The position numbers and the translations under genes were made by a program. Below are positions 1-4,417 of a stretch of 5,702 nt of DNA, piece by piece (positions within the stretch are counted from its first letter, which is position 1; every line of letters starts with the position of its first letter). Origin of the DNA: Pelagibacteraceae bacterium TMED65 (GTDB lineage: Bacteria; Pseudomonadota; Alphaproteobacteria; TMED127); the NCBI GenBank assembly GCA_002167215.1, contig NHDS01000011.1:60698-66399 (forward strand), read 5' to 3'. The notes under the pieces were generated by a model. The model made no database searches and was not told the origin of the DNA. It saw only the letters and a program-made list of their open reading frames with translations.

Positions 1-1008
1 CTAGCATCTGAGGGTGCTGTAGGCGCTAATGCCTCTGTTACAAGTAGAGTGGTAGATGGCGATGATCTAACAATTACTGGATTAGTTGGACAAACAACTA
101 TTGACGTGAAAGCTGGGCACTCAGCCAAAGAGATAGTTGAATTAGTTAATGCAAAATTTGATAGCACTGGTGTAAGTGCAACTGCAACTACTACCGTTAA
201 AATGCAAGTAAATAGTTCTGATGCTGCAACAGATCATGTAGTATCTTTTAATTTATACGGTAAAAATACAACTGCTCAGGCAATCTCTGCAACAATTAAT
301 GTTGCGGCAGCAGTCGGAGCTTCAGATATGACAAACCTTCGTGATGCAATTAATGCCTATACTGCTAATACAGGAGTTAGAGCAACATTAAGTGCAGATA
401 AATCTAATATTATATTAGTCCAAGATGAAGGTGAGGATTTAATTATTGAAACTATTGATTTTGCAACTGTTTCAAATGCAAATACAAAATTTACATTTAC
501 AGCTATGTCTCAAGATCAAACTGATTCTGCAGCTACGCAAATAACAACAGCTGTAGATACTAACCACAATAGTGGTAACACCGATTCGGTTAGATTCACG
601 GGACAAATCACATTTCATTCATCACAAACTTTTACCGTTGCTGGTAACGCTGGTGGTGGCCTATACGAAGCTGCACCAGGTACAGCTACTTTAAACCAAG
701 TTGGTTCAATTGACATTAGAACTGTGGCAGGTGCTGTTGATGCTTTAAAAGTAATTGATAGAGCACTTGATAGGGTTCATATGGAACGCGCAAAGTTTGG
801 TGCAATTATGAGTAGGATGAATGTTGTTATTGACAATTTAACAAATGTGTCAACAAACCAACAAACCTCAAGATCAAGAATTACAGATGCAAATTTTGCA
901 GCAGAATCAGCTCGACTTGCAAAATCACAAATTCTTCAACAATCTGGAATGAATATGATTTCTCAAGCATCTCGAACAATGCAAAATGTTTTAATTTTAT
1001 TCCAATAA
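1..1008 (+). CDS. fliC: Flagellin, C-terminal part (5' end outside the window)
   Basis: This is the 3' portion of a filament-subunit gene. The frame is open from base 1, giving 335 visible residues before TAA at 1006-1008, so the GTG at 49 is not a real start. The N-terminal D0/D1 helices lie upstream of the window. The visible part opens with the surface-exposed variable region. It contains two flagellin/hook IN-type modules of the form A..I...NA....TGV.AT, at visible residues about 31-65 and 107-152. The last 100 or so residues are a classic flagellin C-terminal domain: AVDALKVIDRALDRVHMERA, then FGAIMSRM, an asparagine-rich helix (NLTNVSTNQQ), ARSRI-like SRSRITDANFAAESARLAKS, QILQQSG and the terminal QNVLILFQ (family usual QNVLSLL). 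The protein should be exported by the flagellar type III system and polymerise into the filament. fliD follows 30 bases later. The symbol fliC is used generically; the paralogue number is unknown. Confidence 0.95.
   Translation, partial: LASEGAVGANASVTSRVVDGDDLTITGLVGQTTIDVKAGHSAKEIVELVNAKFDSTGVSATATTTVKMQVNSSDAATDHVVSFNLYGKNTTAQAISATINVAAAVGASDMTNLRDAINAYTANTGVRATLSADKSNIILVQDEGEDLIIETIDFATVSNANTKFTFTAMSQDQTDSAATQITTAVDTNHNSGNTDSVRFTGQITFHSSQTFTVAGNAGGGLYEAAPGTATLNQVGSIDIRTVAGAVDALKVIDRALDRVHMERAKFGAIMSRMNVVIDNLTNVSTNQQTSRSRITDANFAAESARLAKSQILQQSGMNMISQASRTMQNVLILFQ
91..195 (+). other. Flagellin IN-type module 1 in variable domain
   Basis: Visible residues 31-65 carry the pattern AGHSAKEIVELVNAKF followed by DSTGVSATATTT. 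This matches the flagellin hook IN motif (A..I...VNA....TGV.ATA), a small beta-alpha-beta element found in the exposed D2/D3 region of long flagellins and in FliD. A related copy lies about 69 residues downstream. Assignment is by pattern recognition only. Confidence 0.6.
319..456 (+). other. Flagellin IN-type module 2 in variable domain
   Basis: Visible residues 107-152 read ASDMTNLRDAINAYTANTG then VRATLSADKSNIILVQDEGE. This is the more canonical of the two IN modules (LRDAINA, TGVRATL, then an I-I-L beta strand). Alignment with module 1 over I..xNA....TGV.AT suggests an internal duplication of this surface domain. The module boundaries are approximate. Confidence 0.6.
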
Positions 1009-1032
1009 ACTAATGCTTTTCTAGGACGTTAA
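1006..1032 (+). promoter_or_regulatory. Candidate sigma-28-type promoter ahead of fliD
   Basis: TAAA at 1006-1009 overlaps the flagellin stop codon. After exactly 15 bases comes GACGTTAA at 1025-1032. The enterobacterial FliA consensus is TAAA-N15-GCCGATAA, so the -10 half matches at 6 of 8 positions with correct spacing. Transcription would start about 6-8 bases later, at or next to the fliD ATG at 1039, so a transcript from it would be nearly leaderless. The box also overlaps the only ribosome-binding candidate. Read-through from the flagellin promoter is therefore an equally good explanation for fliD expression. Confidence 0.35.
1023..1026 (+). promoter_or_regulatory. Weak ribosome binding site of fliD
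   Basis: AGGA lies 12 bases before the ATG at 1039, longer than the usual 5-9 base spacing. No better Shine-Dalgarno sequence or alternative in-frame start is present in the 30-base gap, so fliD initiation may be modest or helped by translation of the upstream flagellin gene. Confidence 0.4.
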
Positions 1033-1038
1033 TATAAC

Positions 1039-2706
1039 ATGACCTCGGTAAACAACAGACCTGAAATTCTTACAAAGTTAGGCGTCGGATCTGGACTTGA
1101 TACCACTTCCCTTATTGAGGCTTTGGTTAATGCAGAGACCGAAGGAGTAAAAGAATCTTTAGATAACAAAGAAACTGAGTACAAGGCTCAAATATCAGCG
1201 TTTTCAACAATCAAAAACAACCTAAAAGTTTTCAATGATAATTTAGAAATTATTCAACAAAACAATTCCCTTGGTTATGCTGGATCTTCTTCAGACAAAA
1301 CCGTTGCAACTTTTACTGTAAATGGAAATCAAGCATCACAATCAGTAAACTCCTCTTTAACTGTTAGTTCATTGGCAGCTGCTCATACGCTAACAGGACC
1401 AGCTTTATCTTCTCCAGGTACAACTGTTGGAGCAAGACAAATTAGCATTTCGTTTGGAACATGGACTGCTGATCCAACTCAAGGAGGTGGGCAAAGTCAT
1501 AGCTCTAATGGAATGTCTACGATAACAGTAAACCCTACTTCCACAACTACATTAACGCAATTAAGAGATATGATAAATTCTGCTGCAACAGACTCAAACA
1601 GTGACGGTGAACAAGATGTAATGGCTACAATTTTATATGATGGTTCAAATTATATGTTGTCTTTAAAAAGTCAATTTGGCGTAGCTAATGAAATGAAAGT
1701 AACTGATAATCATGCATCTTCTCCCGTTTATGCTTACGACACATCCGATGGAGCACAATTAACTCAAAGAGTGGCAGGAACAAATGCAAGTTTTTCAGTA
1801 GATGGGATAAGTATGACAAGACCATCAAATAGTATTGATGATTTATATGCAGGTATGACACTTGATTTACTATCAACATCCGACTCTGCAGTAACTATTA
1901 AAAGTGAAGTTGATTTAGCATCTGCTAGAACGGCGATAACAGATTTTGTTACAACGTATAACGATGTTATGAAGTCTTTGCAAAGCTATAGAGAGTCTGA
2001 CCCTACAGATGATGAAAGGAATGGCTTGCTAGCAGGGGATTCGTTATTGAGAAGCATTATGAACGAAATGAGATTGAGTAGTGCTACACCAATCAATGGA
2101 TACGAGGGTGGCCCCTACTATTTATCAAATTTAGGCGTAAAAACTATGAGAGATGGTAGTCTTAGTTTTGCAGATCCTGATATGCTAGACAGACAATTTA
2201 AAAATAATGCTGAATCACTGAGAAGTTTCTTTAAAGATCAGATTATTAGTGATAGTACAGATATTATCCCACTAAGATATAGTATAGCAGATACTAAACC
2301 AGGATCCTACGCTGTTTCAGTTAGCTCTGGTACGGCAACGGTCGGAGGGGTTTCAACGACCGCATCAGGTTCAACATACACTGTTGCTTCGGGGGACCCA
2401 AATGGTATAGCGCTTACAATTAACTCAAGCAATACATCTGGTACAATTCATTATGGAAGGAGTTTTATAACCTTACTTCAAGAAAAACTTGATACATTTT
2501 TGAAATTCAATGGATTAATTTACAGTAAAGTAGAAAGTGCTAACCAACGTTTATCAGAATTGGCGCAAAAGCAAGAAAATCTTGATGATAGAATTGCTGC
2601 ATTGTACAGCAGATACGAAACACAATATTCCGCTATGGAATCTGCGATTGCTGGTCTTAATGAAACATCAAGTTTGCTAGAAAACGCATTTAAAAGAAAT
2701 GATTAA
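1039..2706 (+). CDS. fliD: Flagellar filament cap protein FliD (HAP2)
   Basis: FliD forms the cap at the tip of the growing filament and guides insertion of exported flagellin. The 555-residue length is within the family range. The N-terminal FliD domain (about residues 9-118) has the signature LGVGSGLDTTSLIEALVNAE, then a heptad-like helix to about residue 75 and a strand region ending in LTVSSLAAAHTL. Residues 170-222 hold an IN-type module (LTQLRDMINSA, then MATILYDGSNYMLSLKS). The C-terminal FliD domain starts near residue 245 (VAGTNASFSVDGISMTRPSN). It includes LLAGDSLLRSIMNEMR (330-345), NLGVKTMRDGSLSFADPDML (364-383) and a beta-rich insertion PGSYAVSVSSG to about 475. It ends in a long coiled-coil helix (about 495-550) closing with LNETSSLLENAF, which matches the usual LN.TSS.L ending. 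The start fits because the GVGSGLD motif lies 14 residues in. Flagellin lies immediately upstream and a FliS-type gene downstream, a common flagellar order. Confidence 0.95.
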   Translation: MTSVNNRPEILTKLGVGSGLDTTSLIEALVNAETEGVKESLDNKETEYKAQISAFSTIKNNLKVFNDNLEIIQQNNSLGYAGSSSDKTVATFTVNGNQASQSVNSSLTVSSLAAAHTLTGPALSSPGTTVGARQISISFGTWTADPTQGGGQSHSSNGMSTITVNPTSTTTLTQLRDMINSAATDSNSDGEQDVMATILYDGSNYMLSLKSQFGVANEMKVTDNHASSPVYAYDTSDGAQLTQRVAGTNASFSVDGISMTRPSNSIDDLYAGMTLDLLSTSDSAVTIKSEVDLASARTAITDFVTTYNDVMKSLQSYRESDPTDDERNGLLAGDSLLRSIMNEMRLSSATPINGYEGGPYYLSNLGVKTMRDGSLSFADPDMLDRQFKNNAESLRSFFKDQIISDSTDIIPLRYSIADTKPGSYAVSVSSGTATVGGVSTTASGSTYTVASGDPNGIALTINSSNTSGTIHYGRSFITLLQEKLDTFLKFNGLIYSKVESANQRLSELAQKQENLDDRIAALYSRYETQYSAMESAIAGLNETSSLLENAFKRND

Positions 2707-2710
2707 AAAC

Positions 2711-2737
2711 TAAATTATTTTATTCTTTTGTCGTTAC
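2711..2737 (+). promoter_or_regulatory. Candidate sigma-28-type promoter ahead of first fliS
   Basis: TAAA at 2711-2714 is followed after exactly 15 T-rich bases by GTCGTTAC at 2730-2737. The match to GCCGATAA is 5 of 8, with the central CG and the T-A positions kept. A start about 7 bases downstream would leave a leader of roughly 20-25 bases containing the Shine-Dalgarno sequence, a sensible geometry. The same box recurs in two other gaps of this window. A weak sigma-70-like -10 (TATAAC, 2744-2749) also lies in the gap and is an alternative. Confidence 0.4.
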
Positions 2738-2756
2738 AGTTTATATAACTTTTTAT

Positions 2757-2761
2757 AGGAG
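2757..2761 (+). promoter_or_regulatory. Strong ribosome binding site of first fliS
   Basis: AGGAG sits 5 bases before the ATG at 2767. It is a clear Shine-Dalgarno sequence and supports this start codon. Confidence 0.75.
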
Positions 2762-2766
2762 CAGTA

Positions 2767-3162
2767 ATGTCAAATGGAGAAAAACTCGATAGTCTCTTTC
2801 TAGTGGATAATAAGGAAGCTACAGTAGGTGCAATTAATAATATAAAAAAAATAATAAAATTAACACTGGATCAGATCGAACAATTAAAATCTGAAAAAGT
2901 TCATAACTCAAAATCAATTGAATTATGTCAAAACACCATAAAAAATCTTTATATGTTAATTAATACAATTGACAAGGAGAGAAACACAACAATATCCAAA
3001 GATCTGGATTATCTTTACAAGCATTGTCTTTTTGCTGTAGTCAGAGTGAGAGATCATAAAGATTTCGATTTTTTGGATGGTTGTATACAAATTTTAAGTG
3101 ATATTACAGAGGGTTGGGATAGAGTAGGTTCTGCTGTGAAGAAAGCTCCTGCTTTTGGTTAA
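2767..3162 (+). CDS. fliS: FliS-type flagellin export chaperone (divergent, copy 1)
   Basis: FliS is a small all-helical cytoplasmic chaperone that binds the C-terminal D0 segment of flagellin, preventing premature polymerisation and aiding export. This 131-residue protein has the usual family length and helical character. The C-terminal two thirds follow the FliS pattern: a helix with NTIKNLYMLINTIDKE, the LDYLYKH signature (residues 80-86) and FDFLDGCIQILSDITEGWDRV (100-120), where the tryptophan-containing last helix is typical. The N-terminus is atypical. I cannot find the usual early tyrosine plus the short segment before the first helix. Instead MSNGEKLDSLFLVDNKEA leads into a lysine-rich helix (about 20-45). 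It lies 60 bases after fliD and 6 bases before a flagellin-like gene. The LY(K/R)H, FLD and terminal Trp positions align with the second chaperone at 3979-4374, so the two are probably paralogues. FliT, often next to FliS, is less likely because the LY.H signature is FliS-like. Confidence 0.75.
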   Translation: MSNGEKLDSLFLVDNKEATVGAINNIKKIIKLTLDQIEQLKSEKVHNSKSIELCQNTIKNLYMLINTIDKERNTTISKDLDYLYKHCLFAVVRVRDHKDFDFLDGCIQILSDITEGWDRVGSAVKKAPAFG

Positions 3163-3168
3163 TCCTTT

Positions 3169-3933
3169 ATGTCATTAGCAATTTATCCGGCTATAAAACT
3201 TGGAGAAAACCAAGAAAAGATTAGAAGATCAATATCCAGGCTAACAACTGGATTAAATATTTTAGCCGGCGGAACATCAGGTGATTTTGCAGAGGGTCTT
3301 TCATTAAATGCAGAAGGAAAATCAAATCAAAAAGTAATTTCGACTACAAAAGTTGGTTTGGATTTGTTAAAGACTGCAGAATCAGCCCTCATAGAATTGG
3401 CTTCTCTTGCAACCCGTTTACGAGAAATAGGTATTGCCGATACTGACACATCAAACAGTGCATCAGATACTGCAGCGTTGAATGCAGAGGCTATTGCTGT
3501 GAGTGACAGTATTGACGATATTGTGTCTACAGCCAAGTTTCATAATTTAGCACTTTTATCTACTAGTGCGAGAACACTTGCCACAGTAAAAGATGCAGAC
3601 GGTAATACAACTACTATTAAAACAACTGCGGGTATAACAGCTACAAATATTTCCGATGCGACTAATTCTAACACTACAGCCGACACCGCAATTGGAGAAA
3701 TTCAAACCTCATTAGGCCATGTTGCGGGTCATATTAATTCATTAGATGCTTATCAAAATACAGCAAATGCACTAGCTTCAATTCAATTAGAGTCTGCAGC
3801 AAAATTAATGGATACGAATTTTGCACTCGAGACTGCAAAATTAATGAAAAAAACTTTGATTCAAAAATATGCAACATCTATGGTTTCTAAAGCTAACGAG
3901 ATAGAAGAAAACAAAAAATTACTAATTCTCTAA
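3169..3933 (+). CDS. Short flagellin-like protein lacking D2/D3 domains
   Basis: The 254-residue protein aligns end to end with the conserved flagellin core. The N-terminal part (residues 14-130) has NQEKIRRSISRLTTGLNIL, matching the flagellin NQ..L..S..RLSSGL.I region. It continues with FAEGLSLNAEGKSN, DLLKTAESALIEL, LATRLREIGIADTDT (compare LQRIRELAVQ), LNAEA and TAKFHNLALLS (compare EFNGQ.LL). Only about 40 variable residues follow (130-172), so D2/D3 is absent. The C-terminal helix keeps TNFALETAKLMKKTLIQKYA (216-235; compare ADFA.ETA.L...QILQQA). The last residues are KANEIEENKKLLIL, not the canonical QA...QNVLSLL, so the D0-C tip has become charged. The start at 3169 has no Shine-Dalgarno sequence and lies 6 bases after the fliS stop, suggesting translational coupling. 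It may be a minor flagellin, a junction protein or a filament regulator. HAP3/FlgL is less likely given the short length and flagellin-like ends. The role is inferred. Confidence 0.85.
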   Translation: MSLAIYPAIKLGENQEKIRRSISRLTTGLNILAGGTSGDFAEGLSLNAEGKSNQKVISTTKVGLDLLKTAESALIELASLATRLREIGIADTDTSNSASDTAALNAEAIAVSDSIDDIVSTAKFHNLALLSTSARTLATVKDADGNTTTIKTTAGITATNISDATNSNTTADTAIGEIQTSLGHVAGHINSLDAYQNTANALASIQLESAAKLMDTNFALETAKLMKKTLIQKYATSMVSKANEIEENKKLLIL

Positions 3934-3947
3934 ACTTTTAATTTTTT
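3913..3947. repeat. A/T-only inverted repeat around the stop of the short flagellin gene
   Basis: AAAAAATTA (3913-3921) and TAATTTTTT (3939-3947) form a perfect 9-base inverted repeat with a 17-base loop holding the TAA stop (3931-3933). The stem contains no G or C and is too weak to call a terminator with confidence. In such AT-rich DNA it may be chance. Confidence 0.2.
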
Positions 3948-3956
3948 AGTCGTTTA
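3931..3956 (+). promoter_or_regulatory. Candidate sigma-28-type promoter ahead of second fliS
   Basis: TAAACTTT (3931-3938) matches the extended FliA -35 form TAAAGTTT at 7 of 8 positions and overlaps the upstream stop codon. GTCGTTTA (3949-3956) is the -10 candidate, with 5 of 8 matches to GCCGATAA. The TAAA-to-box spacer is 14 bases, one short of the consensus 15. A start near 3962-3964 would give a short leader with the Shine-Dalgarno sequence inside it. Confidence 0.35.
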
Positions 3957-3964
3957 TTATTAAA

Positions 3965-3970
3965 AAGGAG
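3965..3970 (+). promoter_or_regulatory. Ribosome binding site that sets the second fliS start
   Basis: The AAGGAG element ends at 3970. It is only 2 bases from the ATG at 3973 but 8 bases from the in-frame ATG at 3979. The second spacing is within the normal range and the first is too close, so 3979 is the preferred start. Confidence 0.65.
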
Positions 3971-3978
3971 TTATGGAA

Positions 3979-4374
3979 ATGAAAAACAAACAAACGATAA
4001 AAAAAGAAAGCTACAAAGAAACTAATAACAAGCCAAGTGCCCAAGAGCAATACAGCATAATTTTAAAACTTTACAAGGGGCTACATGAAAATCTCGAGGA
4101 ACTGTATAAAAAATCTAAAGATAAAAAATCATCAACAAAAACAAGTCAATTAGCCTATAAAGTAGATAGAATTGCATCTGGTCTTCATTTAACACTTAAC
4201 TTTGAAGATGAAAAGACTCTAAAGATTAGTGAGAATTTTAGAGAATTGTACAGACATGTAAGATTTGCTATGAAAATGATTTATGAAAAACAAGAATTTA
4301 AGTTTTTAGATTCAGCAAGAGATGTTGCTAAAACTTTATACGAATCTTGGGCAAAAATAAAACCGTCTATTTAA
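3979..4374 (+). CDS. fliS: FliS-type flagellin export chaperone (copy 2)
   Basis: This is a second FliS-like cytoplasmic helical chaperone. From ATG 3979 it has 131 residues, the same as copy 1; starting at ATG 3973 would add Met-Glu. The N-terminus is more FliS-like than copy 1. A tyrosine at residue 12 (KESYKETNN) is followed by SAQEQYSIILKLYKGLHENL, resembling the family's Y......TA....L...LY.G....L. A lysine-rich linker helix follows (about 45-60). The C-terminal half carries ISENFRELYRHVRFAMKM and FKFLDSARDVAKTLYESWAK, with the LY.H, FLD and final tryptophan positions conserved with copy 1. The protein is very basic. Its position directly after the short flagellin-like gene suggests that protein as its client; this is inference from gene order only. 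A promoter-like element and its own strong ribosome binding site suggest it can be expressed independently. Confidence 0.75.
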   Translation: MKNKQTIKKESYKETNNKPSAQEQYSIILKLYKGLHENLEELYKKSKDKKSSTKTSQLAYKVDRIASGLHLTLNFEDEKTLKISENFRELYRHVRFAMKMIYEKQEFKFLDSARDVAKTLYESWAKIKPSI

Positions 4375-4396
4375 TATTTGTTATTTTTTCTTAATG

Positions 4397-4417
4397 CCAT
4401 AGAATGAATTCTAATGG
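4397..4417. repeat. Inverted repeat over the CLC start codon
   Basis: CCATAGAAT (4397-4405), a GA centre, and ATTCTAATGG (4408-4417) are complementary apart from one bulged base. The right arm covers the ATG at 4414. As RNA this would be a short hairpin pairing the start codon; as DNA it looks like an operator-type palindrome with the core TAGAAT-GA-ATTCTA. No T-run follows, so it is not an intrinsic terminator. The function is unknown. Confidence 0.35.

Noticed and set aside
49..51. GTG at 49 as a start for the flagellin gene
   Set aside because: The same frame is open back to base 1 with flagellin-like sequence, and a flagellin needs its N-terminal D0/D1 region, so the gene enters from upstream.
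1685..1879. 64-codon open frame on the - strand inside fliD
   Set aside because: It is antisense to a well-supported FliD domain and has an unstructured His/Leu-rich composition typical of a shadow frame.
2339..2362. GC-rich inverted repeat CGGTCG / CGACCG with a 12-base loop inside fliD
   Set aside because: It is only 6 bases long, lies inside a coding region in Thr/Val/Gly codons and has no following T-run. Chance is sufficient to explain it.
3327..3536. 69-codon open frame on the - strand inside the short flagellin gene
   Set aside because: It is a shadow of the conserved flagellin D1 helices on the + strand, with no independent start signal.
4375..4396. T-rich stretch after the second fliS as an intrinsic terminator
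   Set aside because: No GC-containing stem precedes the T-run. It matches the general AT-rich composition of all gaps here.
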